Positions 34,867 to 46,990 of a stretch of 64,000 bases of DNA are shown piece after piece (the first letter of the stretch is position 1; every line of letters starts with the position of its first letter). Position numbers and translations under genes: made by a program. The DNA is from Choristoneura fumiferana (taxonomy: Eukaryota > Arthropoda > Insecta > Lepidoptera > Tortricidae), in contig NC_133472.1 in the NCBI RefSeq assembly GCF_025370935.1, positions 12,860,476-12,924,475 on the forward strand, given 5' to 3'. A model generated the notes under the pieces. The model searched no databases. It saw only the letters and a list, made by a program, of their open reading frames with translations, and had not been told where the DNA came from.

Positions 34867-37800
34867 TCAGTTCAAAAAAGGGGGAAGCGCGGTGTAAGGC
34901 TGTCCGGATGTGGGTTCCATCTTGACGACGACGGGCTGTGCGAGGTCGGTGTGGCGGTCGGGCTCGTGCGCGTGCGCGTGCGCGTGCGGCGGCAGGCACT
35001 TGTCGTAGTCGGCGGACGGCGCGTAGCGCGGCGGTTCTTCGTGGAGCGCGCACGCCGAGTACTTGTCCTCGTGCTCGTGCCGGAACTCCAGCTTGTCGTC
35101 GTGCGGCTCCAGCTGCGGCGAGTGCGCCTGCGCCGCCATCATAGGGTAGTCGCGCACGCCCAGCGGAGGCGGGCTGCCCTCGCCGTACTCGTAGTGCCGC
35201 GGCGCGAACATCTGCCCGTCGTGGCCGTTCAGCACCGTCGTGTACGAGTACGCTGGCTGTGCGTTGAACCCGGGATAGCCCCCGCCGCCCGACGACAGCA
35301 GGTGGTGCGACGGCAGCTCGTACGAGTGCTGGTACGACCACGAGTCAGCCGGCGCGGGCAGCCCGTTCTGTGGGAACGCGGGCAGGTTGCCGCCGATGCC
35401 ACTGAAGCCGCCGCCCAGCGTCGTTGAGCTCGGCGAGCTGGATCCGATGTAGCCGGTCTTGCGAGGTGGTTCACGCTTACGCCACTTAGCTCTTCTGTTT
35501 TGGAACCAAACCTAAAAAAAAAATAACATCTTCATCCCGTTACTTTGTTCGTATAATCATTCAGTAAAGACGCACCCGTATTTATTTTTAATAATTTCTG
35601 GATTTCTGCGCATACTTATACGTGTGAGGATCCTCACCTAGTGTAATTTAACAATGGCATTACCTGTACTCTTGATTCCGACAAGTTCAGCTTGAGCGCA
35701 AGCTCCTCTCGCGCGAACACATCCGGATAAGGCGCACGTTCGAACGCTCGCTCCAGTTCCTCCAACTGATAGGCAGTGAATGTTGTTCTGTGGACAAAGA
35801 AATGAAAAAAATTACTCGAAAGTCCCGCAAGGTAAGCATTCCGATGGCGAAATCGTTTTAAAAATCAACAGGCCAGCGCATGTGCGACACGCCCAATTGA
35901 CCGGCCTGCATAAATATAAGCTGGTCAATTAGATATTCACAAATAAATTGTTGTTATCAGACAGATCCACCATCTGACGCGTGCAATATGGCTGCGGGCG
36001 CACGCGCACGCGACGCGCGGAAATTGATTGAGCGTGAAACGAAATGTACCCCACGAGCGCGAGCTCTAATTGCCTGCCAATAAAATTGGCTCGAGTGTAG
36101 CGCTATGCTGTTAATTGTTTCGGCGCCCGTATTATGACCCCAACTCTGCGGCATTTTTTTTTTCTAAAATGAAATGAATAACCGATTGAGGAGCGAGCGA
36201 AACTGGCAGAAATTTCACATAAATATATTCTAAATAAATTATGTGTAGCTTTGATCGTACCGAGTTAAAAACGCTTTTGTAATAGCAGGCAAATATTTAT
36301 AATTACGCAGTAAAATTTCGATAGCCTGCAGTCCTTGTGTTTCCACTTAAGTTTACAGCGTTACTTATAGGCCTGATGAAGAGGCATCGTGTGACAAATG
36401 CGTGTCAGCGCCCTATTAGCCGGTGCAGCAGCCGATGCCCGCCGCGATAGAGCAATTGCCCCCCGCCGGCATACGGGTAATTAATCCCCCACTGAAATGC
36501 CGCTCTGAGACCAGCGTCATTGTTGGTACGCGTCGGACGGAAAGGGTATACATTTGTTGCCTTATCTTAGATTTAAATCATCGGGCGTTGATTATGCTAT
36601 TGATGCCTAGTCTTTTCTTGTGCTTTCCTTACGACCGCGTTCATTGCCTGTTGCAAAAACCGTTAATCGACAGAAAATTACATAATTGATATTTTACTCA
36701 GTATCAGATACTGACTGAAGTCAAGTTCTATTGACCTAGGCAGAAATTCAGGTAGCAAATAAAGCTTGGTATTTCGGTTTAAATTTTGTAAAACTTATGT
36801 ACTGTTTCTCATATAAAAAAATATAAAATGGGTGAATATCTGGGCGTTTGTACCGCCGTCATTGTTCTGAACACTTTTTTTATCAGATTTCTTAAGAAAT
36901 AGGTACAATGAACATCAACATGTGTCAACATTCATCAATATGTGTCGGATTGTTGATGTTTGTTGTACATTTCTTAAGAAATCTGATAAAAAAAGTGTTG
37001 AGAACAATGACGGCGGTGCAAACGCCCAAATATTCACCCAAATATCTTATTCAAAATTATTAATTTTTTGTGTAGGTAGGTACCTCTACACATGAACCCG
37101 TTTCGAAAATATTAGTGCCTACTGTTTTTTAATTGACTTCAAACAAGTTAAATAAAAGCTTGTAAAAATGAGGTTCTCAAAACGATTATAAGTTTAAAAA
37201 TAATATATTATGTAGGTACATTATTTTCCGGTACAAATATCAAATAGCTACGCAATAATTTAGCATTATAAAATAGTTGACAAAAGCTTAGAAAACATTG
37301 TCGTATATCTAAATGTCTATAAAAATGGTTGGATTGTCCAAGGGAATCCACGCGCCATCTGTTATCATAATTTAAAAATCATTGAATTAGCTATGCAAAT
37401 AATAATAGGGTGCAAAGCGATGAGTTAACAATTCGGGCGGGGGTGCGCGCGCCACCTGCGCAGTATAGGCACGCGCGGGCGCACGCCGGAGCATCCAAGC
37501 TTCCGGATATCGCGAGCTGGTATTTAACTATACACTCAGCAGCAGAAGTCGATGAGCAGTTATGGTGCTCAAAATGATATAAACACTTATTACTTTGGCA
37601 GTAGAGTCTTGTTTGTATCATTTTGAACACCGTAACCGCTATCCACTTTTGCCGCTGACTGTATTTCGCTTCAAGGTATTCTAAATATGAATGTAGCGGA
37701 GTTACTTAAAGAAAAAATAAATCGAATTTTATCATACCACTTTGTCGGCGTAGTTAACATTATGTAGGTACTCATGGATAACAATCTAAATAGGTCAAAA

Positions 37801-40800
37801 ACTTAAGTAAATCTGTTGTATGTGTACAGAATTGATATGGAGCTTAAGTCATTTTGCGAACTTGGAACGTCAATTTGCTTATACGGATACGTTACTACTA
37901 CATACATTTCCTTAACTTTTTCACCTAAAACGTTTACAGAAGATACCTAACCAACAAAAAGTTGTAAATCTCCCGACATTGTCACTTCAAAGTTCAATAT
38001 CTCGAAAACGGCTGAACCGATTTTGATAAAACATGTCTAAGTACCATCCCTAGAAACCCTGCTTTCAAATAAAAAACCGCATTCAAATCGGTTCACCCGT
38101 TTAAGAGCTACGGTACCACAGACAGACACAGATACACAGACACACATAGCGGTTAAACTTATAACACCCCCTCTTTTTGCGTCGGGGGTTAAAAATTGGG
38201 ATGTCCCAATTTTTGACTACATATAATAAATCGAAAACCATTGCGAGAAATAGGCTTCGTGAAGCGTTTTCAGAAATCAGATTCCAAAAATGTGATAAAC
38301 TGATTTAAATAAACAAAATTTTAAGTAATGACCTTCATTTGACCCCTGGAGTATCTCGTCACAAAGGCAGTTATAAAGCAGGTCTACACTCTTAAGCAAA
38401 TTGACAGTTTGAAATGTTCCTGTCCTGCTTATAATAGCAAAGAGTGACAAAGATGTGAACTTTAATCACACGATGCGCAACTGGCCTTAAACAGTTGTCA
38501 TTTATCGTAAAGTCCGAAATGTATACGAGTATTTCCAATATATTTTTACAAATTAAATTATTAAATTACTATGTTACAAGTAAATACAAAAGAATTTAAA
38601 AAGATATCTATTTGCTATCACACCATTAAATAAACAAAGGAATAATCGAAGCTAAAAGAAGAGAAATAAAATAAAACTATTTGTCATGGTTCATTTAGGA
38701 CCCTAAACCGTGCTTGAATTATTGTCAAATTGTAATGCCACAGATTATGTTATGTACGACCTGAATTTTTCCAGGCAATGGAATGTGGCTGTCTCACTGT
38801 GACGTCATCTAGCGTATTTCGTAAAAAAAAAAAAAAAATACTTATCCAAATTCAAAATCAATGAAAAACCTATTCTTTCCAAAAATGAAATAAAAACTAT
38901 AGGTTATTTTTTTTGGTGCATCCCAACATCCCAATTACAACTTTCTAGCACGAAGCAGATCGAACATGGCGAAACTATAAGGATTCCTTGTAGGACTACA
39001 GAACCCTAAAAACGAAACTGTTAAACGCTCTATGTACTTAATTGAAAAGCAAAACCAGCCATAGGCATTAGGCAAATAGGTTTGACTTCTATTAAGTCAT
39101 TGCAAATATTTTATTGATCTTGTTTGTCGGGTTTTGCCTGAATTTGATAAAAGGGTAGAGTCAAAATCTTTTTATGGAAATTGGGATGCTATTCGAATTA
39201 ATACATTTCAGTATGAATGACTTTGTTGTTGATTATAATAGGTTGCACATTTTAGTTAAGTACACAGACACAGAACAGTTGTGTAACAGGTACATATTTC
39301 TCGAGTCAAGTAGGTACCTAGGTCTCGATCCCTTCTTCTAAGAATGCATTTCGCGCTTGGACTAACATTATTTAACCCCTCGTATGCGGAAACTAAAAAA
39401 AAACTGCATGCAAAAATAAGTACCTACCTATCTGTTCGAACCACACAATAAAAACTAACCAACAAAAAGTTGGAAACCCCCTACATTGTCACTTCAAAGT
39501 TCAATACCTCGTCCAATATCGCTAGAAAACCTTTGAAATAAAAAACCGTATTCAAATTGGTCCACCCGTTTAAGAGCTACGGTGCCACAGACAGACACAC
39601 ATAGCGGTCAAACTTATAACACCCCTCTTGTTGCGTCGGGGGTTAAAAGTATGTTACCACGGCCTAGTTACGTCGGAATAAGATTCTGTGGTACATATTC
39701 TTGAAGTGTTAGGTAAGTCCATATTTTTGCACTAGATTGTACCTACAAATTCTGCTGTTATAAATATGTAAATAAAAAATATATAGCCTTAAATTTGGCA
39801 CGGATCCTTATGATTATCATACACAGAGAAGAGGTGAATTTGGAAGGAATACTAAACTCCACTTTGACTTAAGATTTTTTCTGACTGTGTAGATTTTATA
39901 ATGAGTTTACTAATACATTTTTAAAATACGAACAAAGTACCAAGCGTCTTCGTAGCGCGTAGCGAAAAGGTTACGAAGACATTCGTAGCTCTACGAAACC
40001 TGTAGAAGGGGCTACGGAGATATCTACGAGCTTGAATGTGTTATTTATTAATGACACCTTACTTAGTATTCTATTGAGCTGAAATTTGGCATGTATTACA
40101 AGTATGTAAGTCCAGTGACAAAACAATTAACTGGTAGTGAAAATCTCGAGGTCCAGCCAGGCTAGTCTCCGCAGGACGGAACTCTTTAAAGATTAATGAC
40201 ATCAACTTAGAACTTACACACACACATCACGCCTATTCCCAAATGGGGTAGGCAGAGCACACGAAAAGTTACCGCTTCGGAGCCACTTTTAGCAATTTTA
40301 GGTTTAAAGTTTGACAAAACATAACCCTCCTTCTTCGCAGTCGGGTAAAAAAGATATAATAGTGACAGGTTGCTAGCCTGTAGCCGACGGTATGGTATAC
40401 CTTAACCTATATCCTCAGTCGCCTCTTACGACATCCACGGAAGAAAAAATGGAGAGTTCTAATTTTAACCGGACAACACACTTAGAACTTGGTCAACAAA
40501 AAGTGCAGTCAGTAAAAAGAACTGGTTTTTTTATCTTATTCAAATAGGTACAACAATTTCTATACTATACGGGGGATTTTTATATAGGTAGATAGGTATT
40601 ATGGTGTTAACACATATCAAAAATCGCATTAGCAACTCAAAATTCGCAACGCTATGCTCAAAATAACACTCAAAAAGTAAAAAGTCCAACAATATAATGT
40701 TACAAAGCAACAGAAAATTACTTGGATAGGATCGTGGCAGAAAATTAACGGGTTGTTAGTGGGAAATAAAACGCAGAGAAGCTGTATGGTTACCTGGTCT

Positions 40801-41110
40801 TCTTCTTTTTGATTCCGTTGTTGTCGTTCTTTTTCTTGTCGCTCTTCTTGGTGGCGGGGGCTGGGGCGGGCGGCGGCGCGTGCGCCTCGGCCGGCGGCAG
40901 CAGCAGCGGCTCCTCCTTGCGCTTGGGCTCGCCGAAGGGCAGCTCGTCGCGGTACTGCAGCTCGCCGCCCGCGCCCACCACCACCTGCACGTGCCGCTCC
41001 TTGCCGAACTCGCCGAACATGTGCTCCTCGAACGGCGGCTCCATGGGCGCGCCCTCGTACGAGCACTCGTAGCGTGCGCTGCCGGCGCCGGCGCCCTCGC
41101 ACACGAACAT
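34867..41110 (-). CDS. repo: Paired-like homeobox transcription factor, probably reversed polarity (repo), 3 exons, 361 aa
   Basis: Exons: 41110-40794, 35787-35664, 35511-34867; 1086 nt, GT-AG and in phase. The homeodomain (residues 102-161) reads KKKKTRTTFTAYQLEELE, then AFERAPYPDVFAREELAL, ending QVWFQNRRAKWRKREPP. It has Gln50 and the common intron between positions 46 and 47. KTRTTFTAYQ, APYPDVFAREELAL and EPPRKTGYI are what I recall of arthropod Repo, the glial-fate regulator; an assignment to another Q50 paired-like family is possible. There is no paired box. The N-terminal exon is Gly/Ala/Pro-rich with a Lys-rich stretch before the homeodomain. The C-terminal region is Ser/Gly/Pro/Tyr-rich with a His-Ala run (HAHAHAHE) and a SUMO-type site, VKME (Lys344). 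The start at 41110 is the first in-frame ATG; a small upstream exon cannot be excluded. Coding GC is far above the background. Confidence 0.8.
36830..37039. mobile_element. Foldback MITE, family M7
   Basis: Inverted arms of about 75 bp start GGGTGAATATCTGGGCGTTT on the left and mirror on the right, and include AGATTTCTTAAGAAAT-type sequence. The total is 210 bp with a short unpaired centre. The low divergence between arms suggests a fairly recent insertion. Confidence 0.8.
37531..37663. mobile_element. Foldback MITE, family M14
   Basis: The left arm TACACTCAGCAGCAGAAGTC and the right arm ending ACTTTTGCCGCTGACTGTA are inverted; GTGCTCAAAATGATAT pairs with ATCATTTTGAACAC. It lies in the repo-like intron. 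Confidence 0.7.
37949..38192. repeat. Dispersed repeat, family R1 (copy 2 of 4)
   Basis: Reverse orientation relative to 22679: it starts ACCAACAAAAAGTTG and ends CCCTCTTTTTGCGTCGGGGG. Confidence 0.7.
38940..39008. repeat. Dispersed repeat, family R2, short fragment
   Basis: Reverse-orientation fragment with GAACATGGCGAAACTATAAG and ACAGAACCCTA. Confidence 0.55.
39456..39647. repeat. Dispersed repeat, family R1 (copy 3 of 4)
   Basis: It has the same orientation as 37949-38192 and ends CTTGTTGCGTCGGGGGTTA; a middle part is deleted. Confidence 0.7.
40070..40470. repeat. Two adjacent dispersed repeats (tail type shared with 58420, then R4 copy 2)
   Basis: 40070-40215 shares GTCTCCGCAGGACGGAACTC and GAAATTTGG with 58420-58600. 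40215-40470 shares GTTACCGCTTCGGAGCCACT, TTTAGCAATTTTAGGTTTA and CCTCTTACGACATCCACGGA with the R4 copies at 20500 and 54685. Confidence 0.6.
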
Positions 41111-41212
41111 GTAGCCGTCGGGCTGTGCGCCCGCGACCCCCGGGGCCGCCACGCTGGGCTCCGTCGCGGCTGCTGCCTCCCGGCCTACCCGCGCTACACC
41201 GCCGACCCGACG

Positions 41213-41219
41213 ATTTATA
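41213..41219 (-). promoter_or_regulatory. Candidate TATA box of the repo-like gene
   Basis: TATAAAT on the minus strand about 100 bp upstream of the ATG at 41110, with GC-rich sequence between. A start of transcription about 25-30 bp downstream would give a short 5' UTR with 41110 as the first ATG, which fits the chosen start. The match could be chance. Confidence 0.4.
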
Positions 41220-41660
41220 CACTCCTATATTAAACAATTTGACTTCATTTAGTCGGGCCCTCGGGATCGACGAACGCGCGCGCCGTTCGTTTCGTCGTGT
41301 CCGTCCCGGTTAAGTGACTTTAATCAACTTTAACAAACTAACCAAATTTGCTCTACGGTTGGTCAATTTATATTATCATAATACGAAGCTCCGCACGGGC
41401 TCGGAACCAATGGGAAGGGCGACGACTGCTCGTCGAATGCCAGCGGGAATCGCATTTTCAGTCGTAGTGTTTGGTGCGACGGGGGGGTTCGGGCTGCCCG
41501 AGGCCGGCGCTTGTGACGACGCCGCACGGACCAATAGCGGCCCGCCGACACCCCCCTCGAGCACTCCCCTCTCCCCGGGCGCTGCGGGCCCGCGCCCGCT
41601 GTCGCCGCGCCGCTCAGCCGACGCACACCATGCGGGATTCCCACAAACTCACCCGATATT
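41220..41660. promoter_or_regulatory. CpG-rich upstream region of the repo-like gene
   Basis: A dense GC/CpG block continues from the first exon to about 41650 in otherwise AT-rich DNA. Open frames on both strands here are products of GC content and lack protein-like features. A second small GC-rich block is at 42095-42165, where GGTGAGT on the minus strand could end an upstream untranslated exon. Confidence 0.45.
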
Positions 41661-43257
41661 TGTTTGTCTCGATGGTATTATGGGGCGCGTACACCCACAT
41701 CATTATTTCAAAAGTCCATAGCACTTCATTGTAAATCCGTATCAGCACGACTCGTATGTCTCCCACATGATTTATAGCCGTGGGAACGGCGATCAAGTAT
41801 GCTACAATACCGACAATTTATAAAGATTACTCTTAAATGTATCTGAATTGCATTTTTTGCATTGAATCCTTTCCTCTTTGTCATGCTTGAAGAATACCAG
41901 TAGGTAAAATATCAAACGCTCGAGGATATTTTAGAGGGCAATTCCTAAGTATTCTTACGAGTTATAATTTTGTAAGTGCTAAGTACTATTTTTGCACAAC
42001 AGGGTGTCCTTAACTTAAACACTGTCCATGAACGTAAATTAGATAGTTAGTTTTATATAATTTTGGGAAGATAATCACATATGGAAAACAACACGATGAG
42101 CCGGGCCCGCGCTGCCACGGGCGGGCGCGGCCAGCGACGCGGCGCCGGCGCACTGAGCACTCACCGCTGCAACCACCGTTTTATTATTAATTAACATTTA
42201 TTACTGAGGATTATTAATAAAACATTGCCCTGACTATTGGCACTTAGATTAACGTCGAGGGAGTAATGGCGCATTTCAGCAATTTCGGTTGTTATTTAAT
42301 TGAAGTCAATTTAGATGATCAGAGTCTATTTAGGTTGGTGCTGGCGCTCGCCAGCGGGATCTCGGCTTCATTGGGCTTATTGGTGACTTTCAGACAACAC
42401 GAATTGCACTCGCTGATGCACTTTGACGCATACGCACGAGTAAATGGCGGAAAGTGGGTCACCTGACGATCCGTTACCTGTGCGCGTAGATCCGTGAGGC
42501 TACGGTGGAATATATTTAAGTTAGTGAATGTGTTAGAACTTAGAACCCTGTGACGCGAGATGTGCGGTGCACCGTGTGAATGCAGAGTGCGTGACGCAAA
42601 TTATCTGTGGCCAAAGACGTCTCACCCGTGCGCCGCGTGCGTCGCCGGAAGCTTCGAGTCGGGATTCGGAGAAAACTTCGTGACATAAGCTATGTCCACG
42701 GCGCCTACCCCTCCGCGCTAGATGCAATACCTACTAACAGGACAGGCTACAATTAGGTAGGTTGGAATGACCATATTATACTCAGTTCCCCAGTGCGCAG
42801 CGAGTTAGTACTTACAATAGGTAGTGGCAAATAAAATATTCCTGCATATAATTATACTTGCATCTTGTCTTCTCTTTTTACTTTTTGTTTCTTTGTTCCT
42901 CCAATATTGTTCCAAGCGTGGCGTAGGTAGTGACGACGTATGGCAAGCTACACGCACAGACCTAATATTGCTGCTGATTTTTTAATCAGTCTCACTCTCG
43001 TTCCATGTACCTATCTAGCAGAACTTTATGAAGAATTTTACGTGTAGGTTTACCTATAAATATAACGCTTACGTATATCCATTATCCAGCTACATCAAAA
43101 ATTATTTCGATTAAAAATAATTAAGGACCTAACCCATTCTTCAAAGTATGCAAATCGCTTAATGTGAAATGTTTTCGGTTTTGAGGCAAGTTTGTCTTGT
43201 CTCTCTTTTGAACTTGAGAAAATACTATTCTAGTGTTAAAAATTGATATACTTACTT

Positions 43258-43654
43258 ACAGGGAGTATCCTGTATCCAAGGTTCGATTCTACTCGCACAA
43301 CTAAACTAATTTTGTTCTGCAACTTTTTTAAAATATTATCACTATTAATTTAATTTTTTTCATACCGATTAAATGTAAATTTCAATATAATGCGATACAA
43401 TGCAAAATTAACAGCACATTGATAAATGTTTACCTAAGACTTGACCAATAAATTTCAAAAATTATTTAAAGGCCCCGTACCAAGAGACAGCGATAACACC
43501 GCCATGTCCGATACACTGATTTAACGATTAAACTTTGAGGATCAATAAATTATCTAAATTTTAGTTATTTGAAAATGTTACAAAACAATAGTAGCTTAGT
43601 TATGCGAATAGAATCGACCCTTGAATTTAAGCCCTATGGTCAGAGACACCCTGT
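43258..43654. mobile_element. Foldback element, family M9 (copy 1 of 2)
   Basis: The ends ACAGGGAGTATCCTG and CAGAGACACCCTGT are inverted, as are GGTTCGATTCTACTCGCACA and GCGAATAGAATCGACCCTTG. The GGTTCGATTC word mimics a Pol III B-box but is only part of the arm. The second copy is at 49934-50483. Confidence 0.75.
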
Positions 43655-44467
43655 ATAATAAGTAGAGAGTTAAATCGACTAGCCGTGTAAATGAAAACGG
43701 GTTCAAGCTGTCAAATGACCGTCATAGTATTTCAAATGGCAGAAAGTTCCCCCACTGTCGAAAAGTTGGTAACAGTCTGTAAAATCAAACTTTCTACTCA
43801 AATTTTTGGCTACTTCAGTAATAGAATATAACGGTAATTTTATCCTTTCAAGCTTAAACAACGTAAAATTGCGGATTGTTATAAAAAAACAGCAAAATTC
43901 CATTTAATTAAAATTCACTACCTAGTTGACGCAACAAATTTGGTATCTATAATGTATTCTGAACTAAACACTAATTTTTACTTATTACGAGTAGTTGGAA
44001 AATTCCAACACCAAACAAACTAATGGGCTAGTCGAAATAAACATAGCCTTTATTTTTGAAATTCCTTGTGTAAAATTCGAAAATTTAGGTATAAATTTCT
44101 ATGTAAACTACCGCTTTATTTTTTTTTATTTAATAACTAATAATAAGTTAGTGTGAATTTGGTATTAATGCTTTAAATCACATATTATTTAAAAACATAT
44201 AAACTAAAAATAATGTTAAGTACAAACTTGGGTAGGTAATGGACTTGAATAACAAGTGACTTAGCTGGGATAACTAGGGAAAAATCTCTCACCAAGCTTC
44301 GGAATACGGAAACAATACTATTTTTTCATCCCACTTGCTCGTACTGAAAAACATGCTTTCATACATTTGGTTGTAACCCCGTCAAATAACAACCCTACGA
44401 CCAATTCCATGTAACCCCGTAATCGTGTATGAGTCATTGCGCGTATATGTATTTCTTGTCTTATCAG

Positions 44468-44617
44468 CCCAAGGTCGGTAAATGAGTCGGTGCCCGTACT
44501 GATGGCGCTGCGCGCGCTGCTGCAGGACTACATGGACCACCACATGCACATGCACGTTGCGGCGCATGCTGTGGGAGGGGGAGGTAGAGGGCGACGTTGC
44601 CAAGAGCACAGCCTAAG
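44468..44617 (+). CDS. Orphan exon-like block (50 codons), gene unknown
   Basis: A 150-bp GC-rich stretch is flanked by a strong acceptor (pyrimidine-rich TTTCTTGTCTTATCAG) and a donor (CCTAAG/GTATCG). With intron phase 2 on both sides it is open throughout and has a coding-like third-position GC bias unlike its surroundings. The frame gives SVNESVPVLMALRALLQDYM, then a His/Met-rich part and a Gly/Arg stretch. Its length is a multiple of three, so it could be skipped without shifting frame. I do not recognise the sequence, and no partner exons are visible within reach. It may be a distant cassette exon of a long plus-strand gene, a retained piece of a dead gene, or chance. Confidence 0.3.
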
Positions 44618-44681
44618 GTATCGCCAATATTTGGAAGAATTATATTTTTCTTTTACAAATATAAAATTTTACTTGCAAATG

Positions 44682-44832
44682 TGATGAAAAACATTGTATG
44701 TCGCACGGGCGGTACTAGAATTACGAACATCGACTCATTAAAGCCCTCAGTCTTCGACTTCGGGCTTCTAATAGGCTCTCGTTCGTAATTCCTTATTTAC
44801 CGCCCTTAAGACACAATGTACTATTGCATCAC
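44682..44832. mobile_element. Foldback MITE, family M8 (copy 1 of 2)
   Basis: The ends TGATGAAAAACATTGTATGT and ACACAATGTACTATTGCATCA are inverted; a central hairpin AAGCCCTCAGTCTTCGACTT/CGGGCTT is present. The second copy is at 48511-48660. Confidence 0.75.
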
Positions 44833-45307
44833 TTAAGGTCTGAAAATAGGTTGCATTTAACTGTAAATCCGTGTTGTAAATTCGATTTACATCTTTAGGG
44901 ATGTAAGTAAATTTAAAAATCGAATGATGCTTCTTTGTATTCACGAACTGGTAAACAAGGAGATTGTACTTAATACCCACCTCCAAACCTCCATGCTGGC
45001 ATAATGATGCTGGCCAGTGCTGGCTCAATGTGCTATAAATTTTCTTCCGCTTTGCTACAAATTGCGTATACATTTATAACGGTTTTTCTTTATTTCCTCG
45101 CATTTGTGATGAAAAGTAGTGTTCATCTCGAGTGTAAATGATCAATTACAACCCTTGTTTATCAATCTACTATTAAATAGCTTAGTTGGGGCCCTAGCTT
45201 ATTATTTTTTGCCCCAGGGCCTTTGGTTACCTAGCCACGCTACTGAAGTAAGGTGACCTTTTGACTAGGTAAACGTGCTTCACTCGATGGGTTAGTCTTT
45301 TTTATTT

Positions 45308-45450
45308 ACGGTTCCGTAGGTCTACAAGAAACCTTTACAGTTTCGCCATGCTATGTCCAGTCCATCAGTCCGCGGCTTAGCTTAGAGACTGCTAGTGTTA
45401 GTAAACTGTAATTTTGCACGAATATATTTGGTAATCACGCCAACAAAAGG
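45308..45450. repeat. Dispersed repeat, family R2
   Basis: GGTTCCGTAGGTCTACAAGA, TTTACAGTTTCGCCATGCTA and CCGCGGCTTAGC. Confidence 0.6.
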
Positions 45451-45625
45451 GTGAATGAAATTGAAAAAAAAAACCCTAGACGTGAAGTGGGGATGATTTT
45501 TTTCTCGTCTAAACTCAACATGTTGTATACTTGGCAGGTCTTTTAAAAGCACTATATAAGTTTGCACAGAATGTGTCTCGGTTTAAGGATCCGTTTGCGA
45601 AATATATGTTTTAAAGTCATCATTT

Positions 45626-45812
45626 TTAATCCCCGACGCAAAACGAGGGGTGTTATAAGTTTAACCGCTATGTGTCTGTGTGTCTGTTTGTGGCACCGTA
45701 GCTCTTTGTGAACGTGACCAATTAGAATGCGGTTTTTTTTTATTTTAATGCAGGTTTTCTAGCGATGGTTCTTAGACTTGTTTTATCAAAACCGGTTCAG
45801 CCTTTTCAAGAT
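45626..45812. repeat. Dispersed repeat, family R1 (copy 4 of 4)
   Basis: It starts CCCCGACGCAAAACGAGGGG, continues with GGCACCGTAGCTCTTTGTGA and ends near AAAACCGGTTCAGCC. Confidence 0.7.
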
Positions 45813-46486
45813 CATCAGCTCTTTTGTTCGCTGCGGCAGGAATCTTAGACGCATAATGAGCATTTACTTTACTTTCAAATATATGTGGGACAATTTATTG
45901 AATCAGGCGTTACGTTGCGGAGGTCCATATCAAAGAACTAAAATAATTTCTTTGCTCACCCGCGACCTTATGATAGCTACGTTTATGCAATATTTTTTAT
46001 TTATTTTTATTTATCTCAACAAAAAGAAATACATTTAATTTTTGATAAATACTTCGCCAAACTGCAAAACAGTTTGTTGGCGAATACTACACTCCTTATT
46101 TTTAACATTATAATATTCAACAATAGGTACCTACTATTAATTTAATTACATCATGTAGTTTTATATTATATAACTTATATATTCGTGTTCATGCAGTTCC
46201 TCCACCCCCACACTGTAAGAGCACACGCAAAACACACGAACCCATCTATCACCCCACCAGACTACACTGACGCATTTCGAACTCAACAAGAGCTCATCTT
46301 CAGAGCAGCATAACCTACACTCGTACTTCACAAATAATTAATGTAAATTTTCATCCACTTCTTATAGTCGGATTGACGATTTGGAATGCAGATTGGGTGA
46401 CATTACAAGTACACTACAAATAACAAAAAATACTGTCAGCAAAATAACTAAATTTTTATAATGTCTTAAACTTTCGTGATTTTCAC

Positions 46487-46659
46487 TCATAGTCAAAATA
46501 CCACGCACAGGACTTATCACGCTAACACACACGAGTAATATTTATCTCGACGTTTCGGCAACATTACAGTGGCCGTGGTCACGAGTAGACTCAACGTCGA
46601 GGTAAATATTACTCGTGTGTGTTAGCGTGATAGTCCTGTGCGTGGTATTTTGACTATGA
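46487..46659. mobile_element. Foldback element, family M13
   Basis: Arms TCATAGTCAAAATACCACGC and its complement enclose the block GACGTTTCGGCAACATTACA and GGCCGTGGTCACGAGTAGAC. The arms are nearly identical over about 70 bp. A half copy is at 7870-8060. Confidence 0.8.
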
Positions 46660-46794
46660 ACTAAATTTCTAACAAGAACTTGTTTTATTGTCTTCGTTTT
46701 TCTGATTCGCATCGCATCGGGCCAGCGTGCTTAATACAGCCAAGTCATCTTTTGTGATAAGAGGCATGTGCATCCGTAGAACATGATTACACAT

Positions 46795-46990
46795 GTACAG
46801 ATCGATTTACAAGAGCTGGCACGAATGGATTGAACGAGTGAATGAAAGTATCTGTGTGTTACCTATTGAAATACATTTCACACAAATATGAAAATGTCAT
46901 GCATCTGTCATTTTCCCACAAAAATGTCATAGTGACATTACCTACTTTCGTTCAATCCATTCGTGCCAGCTCTTGTGGATCGACCTGTAC
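46795..46990. mobile_element. Foldback MITE, family M6 (copy 2 of 2)
   Basis: The ends GTACAGATCGATTTACAAGA and TTGTGGATCGACCTGTAC are inverted, with GAGCTGGCACGAATGGATTG in the arm. It is related to but clearly diverged from 30027-30201. Confidence 0.75.

Larger units (their letters stand above)
35788..40793 (-). other. 5-kb intron of the repo-like gene
   Basis: This single large intron lies between the N-terminal exon and the homeodomain exon. Its proximal part has CpG-rich blocks (about 35960-36130, 36380-36500, 37425-37500) that may be enhancers and stand out from the AT-rich background. The rest is repeats, listed separately. Confidence 0.6.

Noticed and set aside
41314..41721. 135-aa plus-strand frame in the CpG-rich region
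   Set aside because: Low-complexity Pro/Ala/Gly sequence in a GC-rich promoter block, with equally long frames on the other strand.
42560..42688. 42-aa Cys-containing frame (MCGAPCECRVRD...)
   Set aside because: Too short, in a CpG-rich block, with no signal peptide, splice sites or recognisable motif.
43275..43300. tRNA B-box-like GGTTCGATTC
   Set aside because: It is part of the inverted arm of element M9, recurs on the other arm, and has no tRNA fold around it.
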